From contig ML677358.1 of assembly GCA_007922305.1 (NCBI GenBank), forward strand, positions 17,905,327-17,969,326: a DNA stretch of 64,000 nt. The letters run 5' to 3'. A model generated the notes under the pieces. It saw only the letters and a program-made list of their open reading frames with translations. It did not search any database and was not told the DNA's origin. Source of the stretch: Dermatemys mawii (Eukaryota; Chordata; Testudines; Dermatemydidae). Below are positions 35,260 to 46,839 of this stretch, piece after piece (position 1 is the stretch's first letter; every line of letters begins with the position of its first letter). Made by a program: the position numbers and the translations under genes.

Positions 35260-36820
35260 AACCCCCTTTGAAGGGGCAGTTCTACGGAGATAGCCATCAG
35301 GCAGCTCCCCGACATCAGAGTTGCTGCAGGCACAGGGCCTCCACACTGATAAACGTATACCTCCATGGATCCCCTGGGATCTGACCTACTGGCTTAGGAG
35401 GATGAATCAAGAAGCTCAAGGAGCTTCTAGCTGACCATGTGGGATTGGCCCATCGATGGGTGATGAATACCCTTAACCTCACTGGAGTTGCATTATATAA
35501 ATGAGAGCAAAATGTGCCCCATCCTATGCATAACTCTCACTGAACCCAAAGCAGCTGGGATGAGAAAAATATTCTTCATTGAAGGAGAGGCTGTTAGCAG
35601 AGAGTCTTGGGTAGTAGCTGGGTAGTGGACACCTCTATTGCAACAAACTATTCTGCTGTTGCATTTTTGCAATATGCATAGCTGGGCTTTCTGAATTTAC
35701 GCTGTAATTAAGTATGTCCAGAAACTACTTCACCCACTATGGAAATGCAACTTCCTCCAGTGTGCAAATGAAACCCCCTCTGTTGGTAGAAGAAAATGAG
35801 GAATAATACAGACAATTAACATTAGAGGGAAATTTGTCCAGATCCCACCACATTACAGCCCTTGAGATCTCCTGTTAAAATATTACCTAGGCTTAACTCG
35901 TCTTTACTCATGAGATCTGTTGAGATCTCATCCCTAGCTAACTGGACAACAGGATATGACAGCAAATATCCAGTAGAGAACCATGAATGTTGCCTTTCTA
36001 ATAAATGTGGTGTTCATGCATATGAATGATATAGTTCTTTTACTGTTGGCCTTGGAAATAGCAGCCAGCATTTAAATAGGAAGCTAAGCAAATTAAAAAT
36101 GCTAGTAATGCTGACTCCACCCTTGATGACCAAGGGGCAAATTTTGATCCAAAGAGTAGGTCAACATTTTTAATGTACAATCCACGACTGCCTCCTTAAT
36201 AATAAATAAGTTGCAATTCCTGGCTTATACAAGTGTCATTTGCCCATAATTTGTGTGGAGAAACTTTTGTCAGCCGGAGTGCAGTGGAGAAGTCAGTGAT
36301 GACTATGCTTCAATAGAAAAGCGTCACACTTAATTCATTTGACAAATGTCTTTATTGTTCTAATCCACTCAATCAGACACCATTGACTTAAGCAAACTGG
36401 TTTTGGTGCTAACACTTGAGAGCAAACAAATATTTGGTGCTAACACTTGAGAGCAAATTGAAGTCTCAAGTTGAAATTGATAGGAAAAATACTTTATGGG
36501 AAAAATATGTATTTGCATCATGATATGAGAAAGTTTGTGATTTGAAGAATGCTGTTTTTATTACAAATAATTTATACTTTTTTCACTGACTCCAGCTGTT
36601 TCACAAACATTTCTCTAGATGCTCTCAGTGTGATTTTTTTTTCACCTTTCAAACCACTGAGACTGAACTGAAGCCTATTATTTTTCCAGGCAAGATTGAG
36701 TGTGCTAGCTGGATTTAGCTGTAACAGACTCTAATATGGCAAGATTCTATATCATCTATCACAGTCAAGAATCATTTAACCTGCCTGTTTTTGGGAAAGT
36801 GGAACTCCTCTGAAGACACT
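35260..36820. other. Mostly unrecognised; one recent tandem duplication
   Basis: About 1.55 kb. A perfect 25 bp direct repeat occurs at 36402-36426 and 36433-36457. No exon or transposon recognised. Confidence 0.4.
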
Positions 36821-37640
36821 TAAGAGCATAAAAGCAGGTTCATCTAGCTCAGTATCCTGTCTCCCAATAGTGGCCAATGCTAAGTGCCCCAGAGGGAATG
36901 AACAGAACCAGGTAATCATCAAGTGATCCATCCCCTGTCGCCCATTCCCAGCTTCTGGCAAACAGAGGCTAGGGACATCGTCCCTGTCCATCTTGGCTAA
37001 TAGCCATTGCTGGGCCTATCCTTCATGAATTTCTCTAGTTCTTTTTTGAACCTTGTTATAGTCTTGGCCTTCACAACATCCTCTGGCAAGGAGTTCCACA
37101 GGTTGACTGTACACTGTCTGAAGAAATACGTCCTTGTTTGTTTTAAACCTGCTGCCTATTAATTTCATTGGGTGACCCCTAGTTCTTGTGTTATGAGAAG
37201 TAGTAAATAACACTTCCTTATTTACTTTCTCCACACCAGTCATGATTTTATAGACCTCTATCATATCTCCCCTTAGCTGTCTCTTTTCCAATCTGAAAAG
37301 TCCCAGTCTTATTAATCTCTCCCCATACGGAAGCCATTCCATACCCCTAATCATTTTTGTTGCCCTTTTCTGAACCTTTTACAATTCCAATATATCTTTT
37401 TAGAGAGGGGCTGACCATATCTGCAGTTAAGATGTGGGCGAACCATGGATTTATATAGAGGCAATATGATGTTTTCTGTCTTATTATCTATCCCTTTTTT
37501 AATGATTCCCAACATTCCGTTGGCTTTTTTGACTGCCCCTGCACATTGAGTGGATGTTTTCAGAGAACTGTCCACAATGACTCCAAGATCTCTTTCTTGA
37601 GTGGTAACAGCTAATTTAGACCCCATCATTTTATATGTAT
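36821..37640 (-). mobile_element. CR1 LINE (type A), 5' truncated
   Basis: Begins with the 3' end ('taagagcataaaagcaggtt', 'ctagctcagtatcctgtctc') and runs about 820 bp into the reverse transcriptase C-terminus. Open stretches at 37016-37354 and 37351-37629 encode recognisable CR1 text ([34 protein letters not shown]) in two frames, so at least one frameshift separates them. Confidence 0.92.
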
Positions 37641-38779
37641 AGGCATCGGTTTATAGGTATATGTATTTTGTGTTGTTACAAAATATCCCGATGCGATCCT
37701 TCTCTTTTCTCAAAGGCCTACTGTGGGTTTATTATTATCACTTTATTGCTGGTACTACGGTAGCACCTACACGCTCTTTTATGGTGAACAATGGCAGAAC
37801 ACCCATTTATTAGAGTCCAGAGAGATTGTTTTGCCTGGTTCCCAATGCACTTGGACTTGAGCTTCAGAGTCAAAGTTTCATGCCAGTGCTGCCAATTCTC
37901 TTGATTTGATCAAAGTCTCATGTCACTTGGTGCTTTTCACGGAGTTGTACTTCCTGCAGTCCTGGGAGAACCTCAGCTTTCATCAAAAGAGAGACAGCAA
38001 GTTTCAAGCCCTTGTAGTTGCAGTGAAAAGCTGGAAAATGTAACCCAGGTGCACCCCAAAGATTAAAATAAAGAAAATGAGCCCCAAATATATTATTATT
38101 ATTTTTAAAAAGTCAAGATTTTTAAGTCAATTTTGTGGTTTTGGAGAGTCTGATACATAACTCCCGAACACTTGGAGTTGGCTGTACTGTGCAAGTGCTC
38201 TCATATTCTACTTAGAGGAGGTTGAGAAATTTAGAGCAGAGGGTGAGCGGGGAGGGGCACCACTGACTCCTCCCTTGGTGATCAGTGTCCTCTTGAATAC
38301 AGCAGAATGCATATGCCCCATAGTAAGTGTCTGTTTTACCCGCAGTCGCTCCTTGCCCTGCCCACTTCCTCTGTCTGTTGGCTTTGCATCAAGCCAGCCA
38401 CGCTCACATGGTCAGAATCCTTTGGTGCCTCCCCACTGGCCACCTGCTGAGAACTTTTATTTTCCAAAAGCGCTGATAAGAGCCGAGGGAGGCAGGGTAT
38501 GAACCCTCCCTTCCTCACTAGCTGAGCCAGGAATCGCCAGTGGGAAATCCACAGGGGTGCACTCTGGATCCTGCTTAGACACCATGGATCCATCCTCCTT
38601 CGCCACTTTGCACCCAACTTCACGTGCCATAATTGCGTAGCTCTACTCGTGTAAGCAAGGCCTCGTCGGCTGAATGAGGGTTTCAGGATTGGGTCCTTTC
38701 CCCTGCCATGTCTCAAAGGCAGCATTAAGAACTCCTGGTCCTGTCCTTCTTAGGTAGATATTTTCCTTCTACCCCTCCT
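37641..38779. other. Mostly unrecognised
   Basis: About 1.1 kb. 'gagggtttcaggattgggtcc' near 38676 looks like the end of a small palindromic repeat. The 129-codon minus frame at 38336-38725 is not supported. Confidence 0.35.
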
Positions 38780-39440
38780 TTCCCCTTACAATTAATTAGC
38801 TAATAATTTTGCTACTGATCCATTCCTCATTAAAAAGCCGAATCCCTTTCGTTAGACCTGGTCGAAACAAAGGTGGGAGAATTTATGTCTTAATTTTAGT
38901 TCATTATGGTGGAGAGCCTCCTCTCTCATCACTCTGCCTCCCTGCACTCCCCCTGCCAACCCCTCCCTCTTCCTTTGGAGGATCAGTTATCACCATGCCC
39001 TGAAAATCCTCACGCTCCACGGAGGCAATGGAGGGGCCATCACTGCCCTTTATCTTCCGCTGCCTCATTAAGAGAAATGAACCTGAGTCTGAGAGAAATG
39101 ACACCAGGGAAATAAAAATGTAATCCCTTAGTGGCGCCTGTAATGAATTGTTATGAAAACCATGAAAATATCTGTCTGCAGATATTGTTCTTTGATTTGA
39201 AGTCAGTGTTATAAGCGGTAATTTTTGTCATTAAAGCTGTTAATCTGCTCGGTGTTCCTCATAAGCTTTATGAAGAAAAACAGTCCGGCTGCCTACATGC
39301 TCATGCAGGGAGCTTCTGAGAAGGGCTACATGAGCGGAGCACCGTTGAATAATTAGCTTTAATTACGACTGAGGTTGCTGTCGGTCTCGCTGATGGGGCG
39401 ATGCCTCTGCAGCGTGCTGTCCACCGCAGCTACGTGTCAG
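38780..39440. promoter_or_regulatory. Candidate conserved noncoding block
   Basis: Free of recognised repeats and rich in homeodomain cores: attaattagctaataattt (38791-38809) and aattagctttaattac (39351-39366). It also has a SOX/TCF-like AACAAAGG (38866-38873). No open frame fits. The call is from texture alone; conservation was not tested. Confidence 0.32.
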
Positions 39441-41185
39441 GCCAGCCAGCCTATCACAAGCCTGTCGACCTGCAGTCCCTAACGCCAGCCATATCCTGTC
39501 AACCATGGGCTTCTGGGTGCATCACAAGGCACTGAGCCTCCCAAATGGGAAGAGCCACTGGAACGGTTCAAATCTCGGAGGTGCATATGGGACAAGCTTC
39601 CTGCAGCATCCCGAGGGTAGGTGAGCTCAAGCAACCCGTAGAGACTGAGAGTGAACTGAGCCCTCCTTGCCGTTCGTTGAACTCCTCCTCCAGCCTCCAC
39701 AGCTACTGGCGTTCTTTTCGAGGAGGAAAGAGCAGAGCTCCCTTCGGAGTCTACCAAAGCTTCTCCTTAACCAGACCAAAAGCTGGGCATGCTGCCTGCA
39801 CAGCTTCCCCAAAGCCCTTCTAGCCCAGAGTGCTAGAGAGCAGGCCCAGGAACCAATTGCAGGTCTTGCGCATGGCGGTGTAGAATACTAATCACTAGGC
39901 CATCAGATAAGAGACATTTTTAATTGCTCCGTCTATTCTCTGAACATCAGAAGCGTGGAGAGAGCAAGAGACGAGAAAGTCTCTATTGACTTTAATTAAG
40001 TCCTCCCTTGCCTGATGAGCTTCCGTACCAGTCTGCTTTTCCCCGGCTGTTGGGCACAGCTCTTCATCAGGGCGTGTAGCTTGCTAGGATTGCTGATATT
40101 TTTCCCCCCATGATTTGCTCAGCACGGTCCCTGCCCTGAGGAGCACACTCTTCACAATCAGGACGGCAACACTCTACTGTTGGAGGTGGGAGAAAGCGCT
40201 GAGAAAATGAGCAGCACAGCTGAAGAGTGGCTATGCAGGGGCGCCAATGAATACTGTGCCAGAGCATTGTCTCTCTGCTGCATCCATGGACGTGGAGCCA
40301 AAACACCAGGGCACAAGTATTTTCCCTTAGTAATTTACAGCTTCATAGAAGCTGCATCTTGCATGGTTAGCTGCAGTATAGTGGATGTGAGTGGGTGTTT
40401 TCCCAGAGAGGGAAATAGGCAGAGAAGGGAGTCCACAGTACTTTTCAAACCCACCGCATTGACTCACTCTTGGGCTCGTAGGACAGTATGACCTCTGCTA
40501 CGGCTGCGAGTGATGAGGAGGCTGCTTACAGATTGTGTGGCTTAACGAGGGAAAAATGCAGTGCATGAGAAAAGCAAGGCTACTGCATTAGAGAGATGTA
40601 AAGCAAACCTTGAACTCGTCTGCACTAGGAGGAAGGCCCAAGCTTAGTGCAAGTGACTGAGGTTCGCACTGTCGCATGTCCTAGTAGTAAGGTGAAGCAA
40701 TAGCACCACTGGCCCATTATGAGTGTCCTGGCTGCCTTTGGGCCACTGCTGAGTGGTCAGGTAATGAAGGCCCATGAGAGTGTGACATCAATCACGCTGG
40801 TTCCAGCCCTAACACCAGTCTCATTGGTCAGTGCGCGAGTAAACCGATTTCACTGCTGATTGGCAGGTTTGCTGGTTAGCCCCATGCGTGTCACTGGGTC
40901 CTGCTGTAGCTAAAGGTGGGAAATGTTGGCCAGCTCACAAAGTCCTGGACCCTTACACTGGGGAGGAGATGGGGAGATGTCACCCACTTTAGATCACCAT
41001 CACCATGGGGTTGGTCCGGTTCCAGGTGAAGAAGCGCCCATCCTGCTAATGGAAGGGCCATCATCATGGTTGTATTGCCACTGGCAGAGGCAGAGGGTTT
41101 GGGGTCACTTAGCAGGAATGAGTGAGAGGAGACGGAGCAAATTCCTCTGTCATTCCACCTGGAGTGGAGCACAACCTGGAGGTCC
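39441..41185. other. No recognised feature
   Basis: About 1.7 kb of relatively GC-rich unique-looking sequence. Several frames of 80-100 codons occur on both strands but none shows a domain. Confidence 0.35.
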
Positions 41186-41284
41186 AATTCTGCAAACCCT
41201 CACTCCCAGGAGTAGTCCTCATTCATGTGGGTGATCACACTTAAGTCCCATGCAGTACCTACCTAAGGATCTACAGTATCAGGC
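41186..41284. repeat. CTGCAAACACTTA palindromic repeat, eroded
   Basis: 'aattctgcaaaccctcactc' at left and 'taaggatctacagtatcagg' at right, with 'gtagtcctcattcatgtggg' inside, fit the MITE family seen at 29629. Confidence 0.5.
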
Positions 41285-42070
41285 CATAGGCCCAATGCTT
41301 GAAGGGCACCTGCAAGGTCAAACTCCCTTTGGTCACTAATTTAATCTCTCTTTCCCTACAAATAGAATAAAAACGATCAAGGGGTCTGGATAAACTCTGA
41401 CCTGGAGAAATGTCCTCGATGCTCTACTTCAGGGAGAGGAGACCAAAATACGCAGCAGATTTCCCATCTTATTTCTCAGCTTCTATGCAAAGTAGCAGCC
41501 AGGCACTGATTTGTCTCCCACTGCTTCTCACATCCCAGAGCCTCGTCAGTATTTTATAGCCTTTGGATATAAGAACAAGATGACTAGCCAAAGGGACTCT
41601 GCAGATCCCGCTTACACGGTAGGCTGAGCCTGATGACAAGAAGTCAAGGATTCTTTCTGACATGATTCGACAAGTAGCTAAAGGACGGCTGTCGGATGAG
41701 CCATGTTAATAGAAGGAAGGAATGTGTGACTTGAGATTTAGGACAGATGTCGGGTTCAGAGAAGTATGGGGGAAGGAAGATCATTTTTATCGGCATAGTA
41801 GCAGGAGACAACGTGTCAGTGTGATGTTGACTCCCCTCTCTCTCAATTTTTGTGTTGTTTTGGCAGGTCCTTTTGGGGACGGAGGGAGGAAGGATCCCAT
41901 GCCACATCCCCAACCAAACGGAAAAGGCTCTTTCCCCACACAGGAGTGACCCATATGAAATGCAGGTGATTCAGCAAATCCATGCTGGCCTAGGTGCAAC
42001 CTTCCAGCAATGGCTCCATCCGTCCTGCGAGTTCTAAGCATGGGTCCAAGGGGGAGTGGTTCCTTGCTCT
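41285..42070. other. No recognised feature
   Basis: About 790 bp. Overlapping frames near 41644-42107 on both strands are not convincing. Confidence 0.35.
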
Positions 42071-42260
42071 TAGACCTGGTCTGTACCCAGAGGTTGCACC
42101 GGTCCAACTAAAATTCATTTTAAACCCAGGTTAGTTCAACCAATATAACCCCCTGTGTGGCTATTGATAAAGCTGGTTCTATTGGCTTCCCTTGCACTGG
42201 CACATTTCCTGGTTACATAAGCCAGGTTTTAACTGGTGTCAGAATGTGCCCACAAGGCTT
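42071..42260. mobile_element. Fragment of a palindromic DNA element (TAGACCTGGTCTRCAC end)
   Basis: 'tagacctggtctgtaccc' then 'ggttgcaccggtccaacta' and 'aaccccctgtgtggctatt' match, from memory, the left part of a turtle palindromic MITE. The far terminus is not found, so the copy is partial. Confidence 0.5.
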
Positions 42261-42789
42261 TGCATTGGCTTAAGTCACCGAGCCCCCCCACAGGCAGGCA
42301 CAATGCATATCCCGTCTCCTCACGGTTTTTAGCCTCACTGCTCACTTTTACACTGGGAGTGGCCTGAGTTTCTCAGCTCAGCTCATCGCTCAAAAGAGGG
42401 AAAGTGGGGACTGAAAGGTGCACTGTGCAGGAGGCTGGTGTGTGTTGGATCCCCATTGGCTACTGTAACACGTAACTAAGGAGCGCTCGCAACCAGAGGC
42501 TGGTTTCCCTGCCATTTCTCTGCCCAGCTCTCCTGTTTGCTTATCCTTCCCCGCCCCTTGTCCCCTCCACCAAGCAGTGCTACAGGAGAAGTTTTCACAC
42601 GTCTGCTGCTGTTCTGTGGAGTGGAGTTCACACCTCTCCCACACCTCCACTCAATCCTCTGCATTTAAAATGTCCCTCTGCTCAGCCTGGCCTCCGATTT
42701 TGTTGGCACAGATTATGGGCACAGTGAGACACCTGAATTCCAGAAAGTTTGTAGCTGCCAAACTGGAGGCTGTTTTTAAAAACTCACGG
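42261..42789. other. No recognised feature
   Basis: About 530 bp with no recognised repeat. Confidence 0.3.
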
Positions 42790-42892
42790 TCACTTTTTTC
42801 TATGTGCAGCACCTAGCACTCCAGGACCCTGATTCATAATTTGGCCCTCTAGGGGCTACTGCAATACAGGTAAATAGCAATGATTGTCTTCC
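42790..42892 (+). mobile_element. MIR/L2-type 3' tail
   Basis: 'atgtgcagcacctagcactc' and 'ggggctactgcaatacaggt' form a typical SINE tail. Confidence 0.7.
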
Positions 42893-42929
42893 AAACACAC
42901 TGCAGACTTTGTCTAAATAATAAACCCCC

Positions 42930-43098
42930 ACAATGCTATGCTGACATAGACAGAGCCATATTATCCCCAGCTTACAAATGGGGAAACCGAAGCAGAGCAG
43001 AAGAGTGAGTTGCTCAGCCTTACTGAGGGAGGACAGGACCTCAGGAGCTCCTGGCTCTTGGGACTATGCTCAGACCATTAGAGCACATCTTCTCTGTG
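42930..43098 (-). mobile_element. MIR-like SINE
   Basis: 'tatccccagcttacaaatgg' and 'ggaaaccgaagcagagcag', then 'ctcaggagctcctggctctt', give the reverse complement of the SINE core and head. Confidence 0.65.
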
Positions 43099-43129
43099 TG
43101 TCTGCAAAGCATGTTGATTAGAACCCTCA

Positions 43130-43275
43130 GGGAAGTGCTGACTGCTCTGTCATGTCGTTAGCGAGTCAGCCGGTGTCAGCTGAACAAACAGATAAGGGAG
43201 TATCATGTGTTTGCTTGCCTCATGTTACCACAGCAGAGCAATTCCAATTCCCACACTTTACTAAATGTGAGCCTT
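43130..43275. promoter_or_regulatory. Weak candidate conserved noncoding block
   Basis: Repeat-free sequence between two SINEs with 'gtcagctgaacaaacagata' and 'gcagagcaattccaattccc'. No test of conservation is possible here. Confidence 0.18.
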
Positions 43276-43334
43276 TTCATTGAGTTGTGTCAGGCGAGTT
43301 GGGAGGTGGAAAGGGAGGAGAGAGATGATAAGGA

Positions 43335-43578
43335 GAGAGGAAGGATGTTCTAGTGTTTAGTGGACTAGCCTAGGATTTAGAAGAGCTGTCTTCAAGTCCT
43401 TGTTCTGCCACAGACTTCCCATGAGGCCTTTGGCCAGTCACTTAGCCTTTCTGTGCCTCAGTTCACCCATCTGTACAATGGGGACAACAGCCCCGCCTTG
43501 CCTCACTGGGCTGTTATAAGGATAAATACATCAAGGATTGTCAGGTGCTCAGATACAAAGACGGACCTAAGAGAGATG
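43335..43578 (+). mobile_element. MIR-like SINE, near full length
   Basis: Head 'gttctagtgtttagtggact', core 'ggccagtcacttagcctttc' and 'gtgcctcagttcacccatct', and tail 'ctgttataaggataaataca' are in order. It is one of the best preserved SINEs here. Confidence 0.85.
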
Positions 43579-43829
43579 GGCTGAGTCATCCCTGTCTGAC
43601 ATCCGTGCCATCTCCAGCAGTTCGAACGTCAGAGATCTATAAGGTCTGTGGAGGTTCTGCTGAACTGGCCTCCAGTGCCTTCACAGCGAGAGTCAGGCTC
43701 AGAGCTGTGGCCAGCACAGTCTGGCTTGGAAGCGTGGGAAACTGAACAGCGAGAGACAAAATCTCCTCTATCAAGGGCTGTTTTCCTGGGGCTGCATTTT
43801 CCAATGCATCCAGCACATTTTTTAGGTAA

Positions 43830-44160
43830 TCTGTGATCCTGGAGCAACATTTGAAAGTGTGGAAAGAGAAGTATTTTATCTATAAAAAAACAATTCGTCC
43901 AGCAAAGTGGGAGGGCCAAGGCAGTCACCAATAAAAGTAAATGAAACTCTTCTGGATTAACGCTGCCACCTTCAGCTGAACCCATTAACCATTAGCTGTA
44001 AGAGCAGAAGGGCGAAATGGGGCTTTCCTCTTGATTCTTTTTAATATAAGGCACATTTTTAAAAGGAAAGTCCATTCATACCAATGAATGGCAGGCACAT
44101 TGTCGGCGTGTTTTCCATGTATTGTTGCTGTCCCTGGTCCATCTGCTAGTAAGGAAAAGG
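43830..44160. promoter_or_regulatory. Weak candidate conserved noncoding block
   Basis: Repeat-free, AT-rich, with 'aacccattaaccattagctg' and 'caataaaagtaaatgaaac'. Texture only. Confidence 0.2.
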
Positions 44161-44224
44161 TTAAAAGAGAATCTTAAAGGCCTCCTCGAAGTATGTTTCC
44201 TCCTCCCTCCTCATGACTGTGGCA

Positions 44225-44482
44225 ACAGAAAGGTGGTTCACTGGATAGGGCCCTGTAGAGGGACATAGCAGACTGCTCTTCTATTCCTGATTCTGTCACT
44301 CACTGGCTATGTGACTTGGGGGGAAGGAGTGTCATTTCCCTGCCATTTCTCTATCTCGTTAAGCTGTAAATTCTTTGGGACACAAGGATTTGACTCTCAC
44401 AATGGGTTTGCACTGTGCTTAGCACAGTGGGATCTTCTCTTGGTTGTGGGCCCTACGGGCTACTGGAATAACAAAGAATCTC
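44225..44482 (+). mobile_element. MIR-like SINE
   Basis: Head 'ggtggttcactggatagggc', core 'ctgtcactcactggctatgt' and tail 'gtgcttagcacagtgggatc' with 'ggctactggaataacaaag'. Confidence 0.75.
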
Positions 44483-44969
44483 TTCTTTCAACTCTCTGCC
44501 CATTGCCTCCTGCTGCAGGTGTCGCAGAAGTGCAATTCTGAGAGGTCTTAACCTGGAGAAACCGGAGCAGTACTGAAAAGACACTGAGGCAGGCAGGATT
44601 GAACCTGCTCATTAGGGTCATACATTCATTTAGGATTGAGGCATGTACTGAGGCTCCGAGAAGCTCTCAGTTAAGAGGTGGCAATTTCCATCATGCAAGG
44701 TCCGAGGTACTTAGGACCCTTGTCTTGGACTGCAAGGTTTTTTCAAAGAGGGAGATTATCTATTTATCTATCCACTCTAATCTCTCTGGTACTTGAAGGC
44801 CATTAGATCAATGCATTTGTCATGAAGGAGCATTTGGCATTCTCCAGTTAGAGGGAGATAATTCTTCTCAGTTGCTCCCTGCCCATAAATGAACAAAATT
44901 ATTCAATGTCTCTTTGCCAGTTGGTGATTCCTATTGGACGAGGCTAGCCGTATTCTCTTCCTCACTGTT
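44483..44969. other. No recognised feature
   Basis: About 490 bp, no recognised repeat or exon. Confidence 0.35.
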
Positions 44970-45150
44970 AACTAGAGCTGGCTGAAAAATGAGACACGAT
45001 TTTCACAAAACATGTTCATAAACGTATCCTCCCTTTTTTCTCTGACATGTTTGAAAGGTTTGGACTATCTCCATAAACTGGCTGAAAAAATGAGACAAAG
45101 TTTGCATGAAAAATTGACTCCTTTTTTTCATCAACATTTCAAGTATGTAC
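44970..45150. repeat. AT-rich palindromic repeat, partial
   Basis: 'actagagctggctgaaaaat' at about 44972 is the terminus of the AT-rich family, and 'aactggctgaaaaaatgag' recurs about 100 bp on, at 45076, so part of the end appears twice. Confidence 0.55.
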
Positions 45151-45399
45151 CCAGTTCAAAGGTTAACAATGAGCAAAGGCTTAATTCACCTCTTTGCATG
45201 GCACGGCCCTGACTAACTGATGTGATCTGATGAAAGTAATGTGTGAGAAGAAGCACTAATTCTAACCTCCTGACAGGCTGAATGGATTCTACCAGCGAAC
45301 TCACCAGGAGTGCGTGTGGGATTTCTTGTCCTTCCTTTCACACACAAGCAAAGGCTTTCATCAACATTTTTACTATTGAAACACTGCTATCTAACCGTG

Positions 45400-45672
45400 C
45401 CTCCCATTACTATTGGATCTGAGTGCCCCACAATCTTTGTAATATATTTGTTCCCACAGCACCCCTGTCATCTCAGGGAAGCTCTCATCCCTACCTTACC
45501 ATACCTACCATCCTTACCATACCATACCATCCTTACCAGATGGGGCCCTGAGGCAGAAAGAGAAAGATAACATGACTTGCCCAAGATCACTCAGGAAGTG
45601 TTTGGCCAGGCAGAGAATTGGACTTGGGTCTCCTGAGTCCTAACATAGCACCCTAACCACTAGACCTTTCTC
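45400..45672 (-). mobile_element. MIR-like SINE with short internal expansion
   Basis: 'cctcccattactattggatc', 'gagtgccccacaatctttgt', 'acttgcccaagatcactcag' and 'accctaaccactagacc' are in SINE order. The expected 'attatccccattttaca' segment is replaced by short ACC/TACCAT repeats at about 45491-45539. Confidence 0.85.
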
Positions 45673-46839
45673 AGCTTCACCACTCAGGCCAGCAAAATGC
45701 AATTAAGGGACTTGGGGATAGCCACTCTTTTTATTCTTTGGTTGTGAATAGAGCTTGCAGCTCGTCATACATTTTTAAAGTGTGCTTTTGCGCTGCTGCG
45801 AATATGAGATCCACCTCTCATATTTATCTTCTGTCAGACAACCAAGGAACATGATTATTGGAATCAGTCCTGTTTATGCTTTATAGGAAGCCCTCTATTG
45901 CCTATGATTCTACGCTAGAGTTTTGGTTTTTTTTTAATGCTGTCTCCATTCAGTGACACCATGTCTAGGTCTCATCATACCAACTAATGAAAAAGCAAAA
46001 CCCAACAACCCATTATCAGGTTCACATGTCCTTTAGGATTCACTAATATCACAGTGAGTCAAGCTGTAGCTCTATCACATTGGCTGCAGTATTTTATGAC
46101 TGCATTGACCTGCTGATGTCACCCAGTCCTGTGGGATTATATGTAGGGTTAGTGGCATGCTGTCACCTAGGAAACAGAAAACTCACAGGGGAGACGGGAG
46201 GGCAGGTCCCAGAAACCAGCGGCAGGCAGCTGTGTGAAAGGAGCCAGAATTTCAGCAGCCCATAGAAGAAAATGTAGCTTTTAGCTCCGCTTGCCATGTT
46301 TTCATCCGCTCCCTCAAATCCAATAGATCAACATGATCCTTAGTAGGCAGGATGCACCTGCCAATGAGCTATGACATTACAGCGAAGCAGATCACATGCA
46401 TATATCAACAAATGAGCACAGAAAAAGCCACCGTCTGCACAATGAGCTGTCAACAATAGCACAGTGTATACGGCATCTCTGAATTACAGTTAAGACATCA
46501 ATTTTTCCATCTAGGGGTTCCTTTCAAAGGGATCTGGCTCCCTGTGGCATGTATAATTAAAGACACTATGTTTGCTGCTAAGGGGTTATCAACCTTAGCA
46601 GTATATTAATACCAATGCAGCAGGCTCACACCAACGACCAGCTTCAGAAGCCAAAAATTTTCCTCTTTAAGTATGACAACCCATTTATAATCTGTGGAAA
46701 GAGTCTCTTTGCCTAGCTTGAAAACCATAATCTGAGTTATCTCGGGCTCACTAGCTACCCCAATGCCCTCTCTCTTTTGTTGTAATAATGATGCCATTTA
46801 AGTATGGAACGTATTATTTTTCATTTATTAATATATTTA
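45673..46839. other. No recognised feature
   Basis: About 1.2 kb of apparently unique sequence. Confidence 0.35.
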
